NCBI RefSeq assembly: GCF_900114845.1
Contig: NZ_FOUK01000007.1
Span: forward strand, 124,001 to 188,000
DNA length: 64,000 nucleotides
DNA from: Pimelobacter simplex
GTDB taxonomy: Bacteria; Actinomycetota; Actinomycetes; Propionibacteriales; Nocardioidaceae
Direction of reading: 5' to 3'
The position numbers and the translations under genes are program-made. Shown here in pieces: positions 34,717 to 45,444 of the stretch. The notes beneath the pieces are model-generated. The model was not told where the DNA came from and searched no databases. It worked only from the letters and a program-made list of their open reading frames with translations. Position 1 is the stretch's first letter; the number at the start of each line of letters is the position of its first letter.

Positions 34717-36794
34717 GCGTCGTCTCCTGACGTCTCGATCGTGTGGTCGGCGGCGAGGACGAGCGCGTCGACCGCGACCGCGCCCTCGGGTCCGACCCGC
34801 AGGGGGTTGATCTCGCACTCGACGAGGTCGGGGTCGTCGGCCAGCAGGCGCGACACCGCCGCGACCACGCGGGCCGCCGCGGCGACGTCGACCGCGGGAC
34901 GCCCGCGCCAGCCGTCGAGCAGGGGGTAGGCACGCAGCGCCTCGATCATCCGGCGCGCTTCGTCGTCGTCCACGGGGGCGAGGGCGACCTGCACGTCGCG
35001 GTAGAGCTCGGCCTGCACTCCCCCCAGTCCGACGAGCACGACGGGACCGAACGAGCCGTCTCGGCGGGCGCCGACGATCAGCTCGACGGTGTCGGACTGC
35101 CGGTCCATCTCCTCGAGGACGTAGTCGCCCTCACCGAGCCGGCCGCTCATCGCGACGTACGCCGCCTCGGCGGCCGCCGCGTCGGCCAGGCCGACCGCCA
35201 CGCCGCCGACCTCGGTCTTGTGCTCCAGCCATCCCGCCTTGAGCACGTAGGGGGCGCTGAGGCCCGCCGCAGCAACCCGGAGGTCGTCGACCGACCGCAC
35301 CGGCGCGGCGCCCGGGTAGGCGACGCCCGCAGCGGCGACCCGCTCGCGACCCGCGAGGTAGTCGAGCGCCTTGCCGGACTCGGCGGTCGGCTCGGCCACC
35401 GCGCCGGGGACCGTGCGGGCAGCGTCCTCGGCCATCGTCGTCGCAAGCTCCAGCGAGCGCGCTACCGCGTCGATCGTGTGCAGCGTGGGCACGGCCTGCT
35501 CGCGCATCGAGCGGACCGCGACCGAGTCGTGGCTCATGCTGTGCACGAGGACCGGCCGCTGCTGCGCGCCGACCACACCCGCCAGCGCACCGACGACCTC
35601 GAGCTCGCGCTCGACCAGCTCGGGGGTGTCGGCGCCGTAGCAGCCGAAGTAGCCCGAGAGGACCACCGCGTCGACCTCTCCGCTCTCCGCCAGGACGTCG
35701 ACCACCTTGGCGTACGTCGAGAGGTCCTGCTCGCCCGCACCCGCCAGGTCGACGGGGTTGGCCACCGCGGCCGCGGCCGGCAGCAGGCCGGCGAGAGCCG
35801 AACGCGTGGCGTCGGAGAGACGCGGCACCTCCAGCGCGTGGCGCGCGAAGGTGTCGGCCGCGATCGCGCCCTGTCCCCCGCTGTCGCTGACGATCGCGAC
35901 CCGGCGACCGGCTGGCAGCGGACCACCGAGCAGCAGGTGCGCGAGCTCGACCGCCTGAGCGGGCGTGTCGACGAGCGAGGCGCCGGCCGCGCGGCACGCC
36001 GCCCGGACGACGTCCGTGGCCGCGGTCAGCGCACCCGTGTGGGACTGCGCCGCGGCCCGGCTGGCCTCGCTCGCGCCGACGGTCAGCACGACGACGGGCT
36101 TGCCGGCCTCGCGCAGCCGCGCCATCGTCGCGACGAGGCCGCGGGCGTCGGTGAAGCTCTCGAGGTAGAGCACGACCGCGCGGGTCTGCTCGTGCTCGAC
36201 GAGGTCGTCGAGCAGCTCGGCGGCGGTCACGTCGACCTGGTTGCCGACCGAGACGAAGCGCGAGACGCCGAGGCCCTCGTGGGCCGCCAGCCCGGCGAGC
36301 TCGAGGCCGAGCTGACCGGACTGGGAGATGATCGCGAGCCGGCCCGGGGAGAACGTCCCCCAGGCGAGCTCGAGGTCGGTCGCGGCGTCGTACAGGCCGA
36401 GGCAGTTGGGGCCGACGATCCGGGCGCCGGCGGCGCGGATCCGCTCGGCCAGCCGGCGCTCCAGGCCCGGCTCGCCGTGCGCGGCGTCGATCCCGGCGGT
36501 GATGCCGAGGAAGCCCCTGGTGCCCATCGCGAGCGCCTGGTCGACGACGTCGGGGACGGTCGCGGCAGGCGCGCAGAGCACCACCAGGTCGGGCGCCTCG
36601 GCGAGCTCGTCGAGCGAGCGGACGGATGCCGCGCCCTCGATCGTCGCCCCCTTGGCGTTGACCAGGTGCACCTGCCGGCGCGCGGCGCCCCGGAGGGCGC
36701 CGCGGGCCAGCCAGTAGCCCCACTTGGCGGGATCGGCCGACGCCCCGACGACCGCGACCGAGCGCGGGTCCGAGAAGACGGAGAGATCGCTCAT
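34713..36794 (-). CDS. NDP-forming acyl-CoA synthetase (acetate-CoA ligase family)
   Basis: 693 residues. Domains in order: CoA-binding Rossmann domain (SVAVVGASADPAKWGYWLA; 1-130), succinyl-CoA-ligase-like domains with ISQSGQLGLEL and the phospho-histidine loop QSHTGALTAA (about 290), and a C-terminal ATP-grasp domain (APYVLKAGWLEHKTEVGG; 480-690). These enzymes join an acid to CoA with ADP or GDP formation, reversibly. In the operon it should activate the acid made by the aldehyde dehydrogenase. ATGA overlaps at both ends tie it to its neighbours. Confidence 0.9.
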   Translation of the reverse strand: MSDLSVFSDPRSVAVVGASADPAKWGYWLARGALRGAARRQVHLVNAKGATIEGAASVRSLDELAEAPDLVVLCAPAATVPDVVDQALAMGTRGFLGITAGIDAAHGEPGLERRLAERIRAAGARIVGPNCLGLYDAATDLELAWGTFSPGRLAIISQSGQLGLELAGLAAHEGLGVSRFVSVGNQVDVTAAELLDDLVEHEQTRAVVLYLESFTDARGLVATMARLREAGKPVVVLTVGASEASRAAAQSHTGALTAATDVVRAACRAAGASLVDTPAQAVELAHLLLGGPLPAGRRVAIVSDSGGQGAIAADTFARHALEVPRLSDATRSALAGLLPAAAAVANPVDLAGAGEQDLSTYAKVVDVLAESGEVDAVVLSGYFGCYGADTPELVERELEVVGALAGVVGAQQRPVLVHSMSHDSVAVRSMREQAVPTLHTIDAVARSLELATTMAEDAARTVPGAVAEPTAESGKALDYLAGRERVAAAGVAYPGAAPVRSVDDLRVAAAGLSAPYVLKAGWLEHKTEVGGVAVGLADAAAAEAAYVAMSGRLGEGDYVLEEMDRQSDTVELIVGARRDGSFGPVVLVGLGGVQAELYRDVQVALAPVDDDEARRMIEALRAYPLLDGWRGRPAVDVAAAARVVAAVSRLLADDPDLVECEINPLRVGPEGAVAVDALVLAADHTIETSGDDA

Positions 36795-37957
36795 CGCGCG
36801 GAGACCGCCCGCGAGATGATCAGCCGCTGGATGTCGCTGGTGCCCTCCTCGAGCTCCTCGAGCTTGGCGTCGCGGACCCACTTCTCGAGCAGGAACTCGC
36901 GGCTGTAGCCCCAGCCACCGTGGATCGACAGCGCGGCGTTGGTCACCCACGAGGTGTTCTCGGACGCCGTCAGCTTGGCGACCGCCGACTCCATCGCGGT
37001 CATCTCTCCCTGGTCGTAGAGACGCGCGGCGCGCATCGTGACGAGGTGCGAGATGTCAGTCTTGGCCGCCATGTCGGCGAGGCGGAAGGCGACCGCCTGG
37101 TGCTCGATGATCGGCTTGCCGAACTGGGTGCGCTCCTGCGCGTACTGCGTCGACTGGTCGAGCGCGGCGCGCGAGAGGCCGGTCGCACCGGCGCCGATCA
37201 GGATGCGCGAGGCGTCGAAGGTGCGCATCAGGCCGTAGAAGCCCTGGCCCTCCTCGCCGAGGCGGCAGTCGAGCGGGACCCGGACGTTGTCGAGGAAGAC
37301 CTCGGCGTTGGCGATGCCGCGCTGGCCCATCTTCTTCATCGGCTGGCCGATGGTGAGGCCGGGCGTCTCGCGGTCGACGACGAACGCGGTGATGCCGCGC
37401 GAGCGCAGCGAGGCGTCGACGGTGGCGAAGACGATGATCCACTTCGCGTAGGGGGCGTTGGAGATCCACGTCTTCTGGCCGTTGAGGACGTACTCGTCGC
37501 CCTCGCGGACCGCCCGCGTCTGCAGCGCGGCCGAGTCGGAGCCGACGCCCGGCTCGGTGACGGCGAGCGCGGTGACCGGAGGGTTGTCGCCGGTGAGCGG
37601 CGTCAGCCAGCGCTTCTTCTGCTCCTCGTTGCCCAGCGCCTCGACCGGTCCGGCGAAGAAGGCGCTGGAGGTGAGGAAGTTGCCGATGCCGACGTCGCCG
37701 TAGCAGAGCTCCTGCTGCACGAGGCACTGCGTGACCAGGTCGGTGACCCCGCCGCCGCCGTACTCGGCCGGGAGCATGTACGACGCGAGGCCGATCTGGG
37801 CGGCCTTCTGCCACAGGTCGAGCGGCGACTCGGTGTCGGCCTCGTCGACCTCGCGGGCCCGGGGCCGGATCTCGCGCTCGGCGAAGTCGCGCGCCAGCGC
37901 GACGAACTCCTGCTGCTCGTCGGTCAGTGCGATGCCGTCGCGGATGGTGTGGCTCAT
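36791..37957 (-). CDS. Acyl-CoA dehydrogenase
   Basis: 388 residues. ALAVTEPGVGSDSAALQT and WISNAPYAKWIIVFA are the FAD-contact motifs, DASRILIGAGATGL the central helix and LEELEEGTSDIQRLIISR carries the catalytic glutamate of the short-chain ACAD type. FAD enzyme that introduces the alpha-beta double bond into an acyl-CoA. It lies 32 bp after the ABC ATPase gene, linking import to catabolism in one transcription unit. Confidence 0.93.
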   Translation of the reverse strand: MSHTIRDGIALTDEQQEFVALARDFAEREIRPRAREVDEADTESPLDLWQKAAQIGLASYMLPAEYGGGGVTDLVTQCLVQQELCYGDVGIGNFLTSSAFFAGPVEALGNEEQKKRWLTPLTGDNPPVTALAVTEPGVGSDSAALQTRAVREGDEYVLNGQKTWISNAPYAKWIIVFATVDASLRSRGITAFVVDRETPGLTIGQPMKKMGQRGIANAEVFLDNVRVPLDCRLGEEGQGFYGLMRTFDASRILIGAGATGLSRAALDQSTQYAQERTQFGKPIIEHQAVAFRLADMAAKTDISHLVTMRAARLYDQGEMTAMESAVAKLTASENTSWVTNAALSIHGGWGYSREFLLEKWVRDAKLEELEEGTSDIQRLIISRAVSAR

Positions 37958-37989
37958 CTGGGTCTTCCTCAGTTCTGGGTGGATGGGGG

Positions 37990-39063
<1,074 letters not shown>

Positions 39064-39083
39064 GAGTGTGCTCCTGGTGGTGG

Positions 39084-39890
39084 TCAGGCGACCTTGGCGA
39101 GCCGGCGGGCGCGGAACAGGCGCACCAGCCCGGCGGAGGCGAAGAGGGCGAGGGTGACGAGCAGCAGCATCGTGCTGACGGCGGCGACCGTCGGGTCGAT
39201 CTGCACCCGCACGCCGCTCCACATCTGCACCGGCAGGGTGCTGACGTCGGGGCCGGCGAGGAAGACGCTCGTCACGACCTCGTCGAACGAGGTGATGAAG
39301 GCGAACAGCGCACCCGCCGCGACGCTCGGCGCGATGCACGGCAGCGTGATCCGCAGGAACGTCGTCACCCGGTTGGCCCCGAGGCTCATCGCGGCCATCT
39401 CGAGCCGCTCGTCGAAGCTGACGAGCGCCGCACTCACGTTGATCACGACGAACGGGACGGCCAGCGCCGTGTGCACCAGGACGAATCCGAGGATCGACTG
39501 GGTGAGGCCGATCTTGAGGAACACCGCGTAGACGGCGAGACCGATGATCACGTAGGGAACGAGCACCGGGGCGAGCACGAGCCCGCTCACCAGCGCCTTG
39601 ACCGGGTAGCGTCCGCGAACCATGGCCAGCGCGGCCGCCGTACCGAGGATGACGGAGAGGATCGTGACCCAGACGCCGATCTGCAGCGAGTTGAGGGTGG
39701 CGTTGATCCACGCCGGGTCCTGGAAGTAGGCCTCGTACCAGCGCGTCGAGAACGCCTTCGGCGGGAACTCGAGGAAGGAGCTGTCGTTGAACGACGTCGG
39801 GATGACGAAGAAGACCGGGGCCACGAGGTAGAGCGCGGTCAGCACGACCAGCACCACGAGGGAACCGCGGCAGAGGAGCTTGGTGTTCAC
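39084..39890 (-). CDS. PotC-like ABC permease
   Basis: 268 residues with six helices. The permease EAA-type loop is MAAMSLGANRVTTFLRITLPCIAPS and the segment PTSFNDSSFLEFPPKAFSTRWYEAYF is typical of PotC. Partner of the permease just upstream, with which it overlaps by GTGA. Confidence 0.91.
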   Translation of the reverse strand: MNTKLLCRGSLVVLVVLTALYLVAPVFFVIPTSFNDSSFLEFPPKAFSTRWYEAYFQDPAWINATLNSLQIGVWVTILSVILGTAAALAMVRGRYPVKALVSGLVLAPVLVPYVIIGLAVYAVFLKIGLTQSILGFVLVHTALAVPFVVINVSAALVSFDERLEMAAMSLGANRVTTFLRITLPCIAPSVAAGALFAFITSFDEVVTSVFLAGPDVSTLPVQMWSGVRVQIDPTVAAVSTMLLLVTLALFASAGLVRLFRARRLAKVA

Positions 39891-40807
39891 CGCTCGCCTC
39901 CCATGAACTTTCCGATGTTGACGATGCGCGAGACCAGCACCAGCAGGACACCGGTGACGACGAGGAGGATGACGGCGAGGGCCGAGGCGAAGCCCCAGCG
40001 CAGGACGGCCGAGAGCTGCTGCACGATCAGCTCGCCGATCATCATGTCCTTGGGACCGCCGAGCAGCGCCGGCGTCACGTAGAAGCCGATCGAGGAGATG
40101 AAGACCAGCAGGCACGACGCGGCCACGCCGGGCACGGTCAGCGGGGCGTAGACCCGCCAGAACGCCGAGATGGGACGGGCGCCGAGGCCCTCCGCGGCCT
40201 GGACGAGCCGGCGGTCGATCTGGCGCATCGTGGCGAACATCGGGAGCACGGCGTAGGGCAGCATCACCTGGACCATGCCGATCAGGACGCCGGTCTGGTT
40301 GCGGATCAGCTGGAGCGGCTCGTCGATGAGGCCGAGCGACATCAGGCCCTGGTTGACGACGCCCGTGTCGCCGAGCATGAGCACCCAGGCGAACGTGCGG
40401 ACCAGGAGGCTCGTCCAGAACGGGATGAGCACCGCCACCAGCATCACGCCGCGCCAGAACGGCGGCGCCAGCGTCATGAGGTAGGCGTAGGGGAAGCCCA
40501 GCAGCAGGGTCACCAGCGTGACCAGGCCGGAGATCCGGAAGGTGTTGCCGAGGACGTCGAGGTAGACCGGCGAGCTGAAGAAGTCGCGGTAGTTGTCGAG
40601 GCCCGTGGTCGGGTCGGTGAAGCTGCGGCTCAGGATCGTGACCAGCGGCGCGACGAAGACGACCAGCAGGAAGACGACGAGCGGGACGATCAGCAGCCCC
40701 CAGCCGTCGAGGATCCGCGGCCGCCGCCGGCCCGGCGCCGGGGTCTGCCCGGCGCCGGGGGTCGTGCTGCTCTGCTGCGGTGCCCGCGCGGAGACGGTCG
40801 AGCTCAC
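39887..40807 (-). CDS. PotB-like ABC permease
   Basis: 306 residues, six helices after a short cytoplasmic N-terminus rich in P, G and R. It has LVQAAEGLGARPISAFWRVYAPLTVPG (EAA loop) and SLLVRTFAWVLMLGDTGVVN as in PotB. GTG at 40807 overlaps the stop of the binding-protein gene. Forms the channel with the PotC-like protein. Confidence 0.91.
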   Translation of the reverse strand: MSSTVSARAPQQSSTTPGAGQTPAPGRRRPRILDGWGLLIVPLVVFLLVVFVAPLVTILSRSFTDPTTGLDNYRDFFSSPVYLDVLGNTFRISGLVTLVTLLLGFPYAYLMTLAPPFWRGVMLVAVLIPFWTSLLVRTFAWVLMLGDTGVVNQGLMSLGLIDEPLQLIRNQTGVLIGMVQVMLPYAVLPMFATMRQIDRRLVQAAEGLGARPISAFWRVYAPLTVPGVAASCLLVFISSIGFYVTPALLGGPKDMMIGELIVQQLSAVLRWGFASALAVILLVVTGVLLVLVSRIVNIGKFMGGER

Positions 40808-41844
40808 TTGGCCGCCCACTCGTTCAGCCGCTCGGACACCTCGTCGTAGTGCTCGGCCCAGTAGGCGTAGTCGATGATCGCCGCGCGCTTGGGGGCGTTG
40901 TCGGGCGAGGTCGGCAGCTCCTTGAGGACGTCGGGCTTGACGTGCTCCAGCGCGGCCTCGGTGATCGGGCCGTAGGCGGTGGCGTTGGAGTAGCCGGCCT
41001 GCGCCTCGGGGTGCTCGACGTACCACTTCATCCACTTCTGGGCGTTCTCGGCGTTCTTCGCGCCCTTGGGGATGACGAGCTGGTCGTACGACAGCAGGTG
41101 CTGGTTCCACTCGTTGGCGACCGGCTGGCCCTCCTTGGCGGCGGAGTAGATCCGACCGTTCCAGGCCTGGACCAGCGGCGCCTCACCCGAGGCGACGAGC
41201 TGCTGCTGCTGCTCGCCGGTCTCGTAGAAAACGATGTCGTCCTTGATCGTGTCGAGCTTCTTGAACGCGCGGTCGATGTCGAGCGGGTAGAGCTCGTCGG
41301 GCTTCACGCCGTCGGCCAGGAGGGCGGCCTCGAAGATCGCGCCGGTGGCGTACTTCCAGAAGCCGCGCTTGCCCGGGAACTTCTTGGTGTCGAAGAACTC
41401 CGCCCAGGTGGTGGGGTGGGCCTTCGGGAACTTCTCGGTGTTGTAGCCGATCGTGAAGGCGTACTCGAGGACCGGGATCGCGCAGTCGGTGACCTCCTCG
41501 GGGTTGAGGTCGCTCGTGTCGACGAGGCTGGTGTCGATCTTCTCGGCCCAGCCCTTGTCGCAGGCGGTGTGCGCGAAGTTCGGCTCGACCTCGACGACGT
41601 CCCAGCTGACCTTGCCGGACTCGACCTGGGCGCGGAACTTCGCGTAGTCGCTCGGGGAGTCCTGCTTGATCGTGACGCCCTCCTCCTTGCCCCAGGGCGC
41701 CACCGCCTCCTTGATGTGCGTCTTCTGGTCCTGGCCGCCCCACATCACGACGGTCAGCTGGTCGTCGCTGCCGCCGGCGGCGCCGCACGCCGCCAGACCC
41801 AGCACCGCCGTCAGCGCCACTCCCGCCGTCAGAACTCGCTTCAT
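40804..41844 (-). CDS. PotD-like lipoprotein substrate-binding protein
   Basis: 346 residues. Lipoprotein signal AVLGLAACG, then a type II periplasmic-binding-protein fold with LTVVMWGGQ, DVVEVEPNF, ALLADGVKPDELYPLD and SATAYGPIT-like SNATAYGPITEAAL. Close in style to PotD/opine/putrescine-binding proteins. First gene of the 12-gene operon, so its ligand should be the starting substrate. ATG at 41844 has a plausible GGGGTCACG spacing; a TTG six codons upstream is possible. Confidence 0.9.
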   Translation of the reverse strand: MKRVLTAGVALTAVLGLAACGAAGGSDDQLTVVMWGGQDQKTHIKEAVAPWGKEEGVTIKQDSPSDYAKFRAQVESGKVSWDVVEVEPNFAHTACDKGWAEKIDTSLVDTSDLNPEEVTDCAIPVLEYAFTIGYNTEKFPKAHPTTWAEFFDTKKFPGKRGFWKYATGAIFEAALLADGVKPDELYPLDIDRAFKKLDTIKDDIVFYETGEQQQQLVASGEAPLVQAWNGRIYSAAKEGQPVANEWNQHLLSYDQLVIPKGAKNAENAQKWMKWYVEHPEAQAGYSNATAYGPITEAALEHVKPDVLKELPTSPDNAPKRAAIIDYAYWAEHYDEVSERLNEWAAK

Positions 41845-41886
41845 CGTGACCCCGGCTTTCAAAGTTGATTGGTGCGTCAGTTATGT

Positions 41887-41959
41887 ATCACCAGAGTGAT
41901 CGGCGTCACGGGGGTGTGTCAAGGGTCTCACCGCCCTATTTCGACTGGCGAGTCAGAAA
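41887..41959 (-). promoter_or_regulatory. Promoter/operator region of the 12-gene catabolic operon
   Basis: On the minus strand a consensus -35 TTGACA lies at 41922-41917. Two dyads flank it: ATCAC-TCTG-GTGAT (41900-41887), over or just after the expected -10, and GACT-GGCG-AGTC (41943-41954) inside TTTC...GAAA, resembling the TetR operator at 42711. No strong -10 is evident 17-18 bp from the -35, as expected for a controlled promoter. Confidence 0.5.
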
Positions 41960-41966
41960 TCCCGCC

Positions 41967-42032
41967 GAAGTGCGCCGCTTGCGGGCGCGAAGTGCGCCGT
42001 TTGCGGGCGCGAAGTGCGCTGGTTGCGGGTCC
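41967..42032 (+). repeat. Three tandem copies of a 22-bp repeat, left of the TetR gene
   Basis: Contiguous units at 41967-41988, 41989-42010 and 42011-42032, each beginning GAAGTGCGC and continuing with a TTGCGGG core. Two more copies lie in reverse orientation at 42767-42810 on the far side of the TetR gene. Confidence 0.9.
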
Positions 42033-42040
42033 GAGAAATG

Positions 42041-42079
42041 CCGCGAGGGGCCGGTGGCAGTGCCACCGGCCCCTCGCGG
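42041..42079. terminator. Perfect 19-bp-arm palindrome after the TetR gene
   Basis: CCGCGAGGGGCCGGTGGCA, one G, and its exact reverse complement. It starts 17 bp beyond the TetR stop and probably ends TetR transcription before the catabolic operon. No T-tract follows, so termination is inferred from the stem alone. Confidence 0.65.
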
Positions 42080-42096
42080 GCGTCGTCCTGAGCGGG

Positions 42097-42693
42097 TCAG
42101 GGGGTCAGGAAGAACCACTCCAGGACCTGCTCGCAGACGGCGCGCATCCGGTCCGCCGTCATGCTGCGCGAGCCGAGCAGCACCTGCAGGCTGAGCCCGT
42201 CGATCATCCCGATCAGCCCGTTGGCGAAGATGACGGCGTCGCCGTCGCGGAACTCCCCCGCGTCCTGCCCGTCGCGGATGATCGCGGCGACGGCGCGCCG
42301 CCACTCGCCGTACACGCGCTCGTTGAGCTCCTGGAGGTCCGGGTCGTGGAGCGCCTCGACCCACAGCTCGGCCCACACGTGCCAGGCAGCGATGGTCGCG
42401 TCGCCCTCGGGGAGGTACGACTCGACGAAGTCGCGCAGCCGCTGGCGCGGCGCGGCGTCGCTCTCGAGGATCTCGCGGCGCCGGCCCATCGACTGCTCGA
42501 AGTTCCAGTCGAAGGCCGCGTGCATGAGGTCGCGCTTGGTGTCGAAGTAGTAGTGGACCGTCCCGGTGCTCGTCCCGGCCCGCTTCGCCACGTCGGCGAT
42601 GCGCAAGGACTTGAAGCCGATCTCCGAGACGACCTCGCAGGCCGCCGCCAGGATCTGCTCCTTGCGCTCGGCCTCCACGCTGGCTCTGGCCAT
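42097..42693 (-). CDS. TetR-family regulator bracketed by repeats
   Basis: 198 residues. HTH: EQILAAACEVVSEIGFKSLR then DVAKRAGTSTGTVHYYFDTK; C-terminal TetR_C_6/BetI-like domain (AAWHVWAELWVEALHDPDL). GGAGGAG precedes the ATG. A perfect operator-like palindrome sits 18 bp upstream, so it is probably autoregulated, and a related dyad lies in front of the catabolic operon about 140 bp downstream of its stop. It likely controls that operon in response to the transported compound. Arrays of a 22-bp repeat flank it in opposite orientations. Confidence 0.9.
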   Translation of the reverse strand: MARASVEAERKEQILAAACEVVSEIGFKSLRIADVAKRAGTSTGTVHYYFDTKRDLMHAAFDWNFEQSMGRRREILESDAAPRQRLRDFVESYLPEGDATIAAWHVWAELWVEALHDPDLQELNERVYGEWRRAVAAIIRDGQDAGEFRDGDAVIFANGLIGMIDGLSLQVLLGSRSMTADRMRAVCEQVLEWFFLTP

Positions 42694-42710
42694 GGCTGCT
42701 CCTCCGGTCG

Positions 42711-42728
42711 ATTGACTGACCAGTCAAT
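42711..42728. promoter_or_regulatory. TetR-type operator
   Basis: ATTGACTG-AC-CAGTCAAT, perfect 8-bp arms, 18 bp before the TetR start codon. Similar half-sites (TGACTG) occur in the 25409 operator. Confidence 0.75.
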
Positions 42729-42766
42729 CATTCGGAGGGTGATCCCGCAAGGATCCACCAACTCTC

Positions 42767-42810
42767 GCACCCGCAACCGGCGCACTTCGGACCCGCAACC
42801 GGCCCACTTC
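42767..42810 (-). repeat. Two tandem copies of the 22-bp repeat, right of the TetR gene
   Basis: Read on the minus strand, 42810-42789 and 42788-42767 both begin GAAGTG and contain GGTTGCGGGT, matching the left array in inverted orientation. They end 9 bp from the leuS stop. Confidence 0.9.
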
Positions 42811-42819
42811 GCGGAGGGG

Positions 42820-45318
<2,499 letters not shown>

Positions 45319-45349
45319 CTCAGCTCTCTCGTCTCTGCCCTGGACATGC

Positions 45350-45373
45350 AAAAGCCCCTCGCCAGGGAGGGGC
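45350..45373 (-). terminator. leuS attenuator terminator
   Basis: On the minus strand GCCCCTC-CCTGGC-GAGGGGC is followed at once by TTTT (45353-45350). It lies between the leader peptide and the leuS start, 32 nt before the ATG. A competing stem CCGCGTCG/CGACGCGG (about 45405-45376) lies just upstream. Confidence 0.8.
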
Positions 45374-45405
45374 CGCCGCGTCGACCGGTCTGGTCGCCGA
45401 CGCGG

Positions 45406-45426
45406 CTAGGTAAGAAGCAGGGTCAT
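45406..45426 (-). CDS. leuS leader peptide MTLLLT
   Basis: ATG ACC CTG CTT CTT ACC TAG. Three consecutive leucine codons, two of them CTT, a codon scarce in this GC-rich genome, directly precede the attenuator stems. Ribosome stalling here when charged tRNA-Leu is low should favour read-through into leuS. Confidence 0.75.
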   Translation of the reverse strand: MTLLLT

Positions 45427-45438
45427 CCGCACCCGGCC

Positions 45439-45444
45439 ATCCTA
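45439..45444 (-). promoter_or_regulatory. -10 element of the leuS leader transcript
   Basis: TAGGAT on the minus strand, overlapping the stop codon of the preceding ABC gene. The leader ATG follows 18 nt from its first base, giving a very short 5' region. Confidence 0.5.

Noticed and set aside
32347..34929. 860-codon plus-strand frame over the ThDP decarboxylase and SDR genes
   Set aside because: No recognisable domain; both minus-strand genes have complete catalytic motifs.
41967..42032. CRISPR array
   Set aside because: The 22-bp units are directly contiguous with no spacers, and no cas gene is present.
42097..42693. Insertion sequence or transposon
   Set aside because: The repeats around the TetR gene are short tandem units, there is no transposase and no target-site duplication was evident; kept only as a repeat-bracketed segment.
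45319..45441. T-box riboswitch for leuS
   Set aside because: No T-box consensus (AGGGUGG-like) or specifier stem was found; the short leucine leader peptide plus terminator explains the region better.
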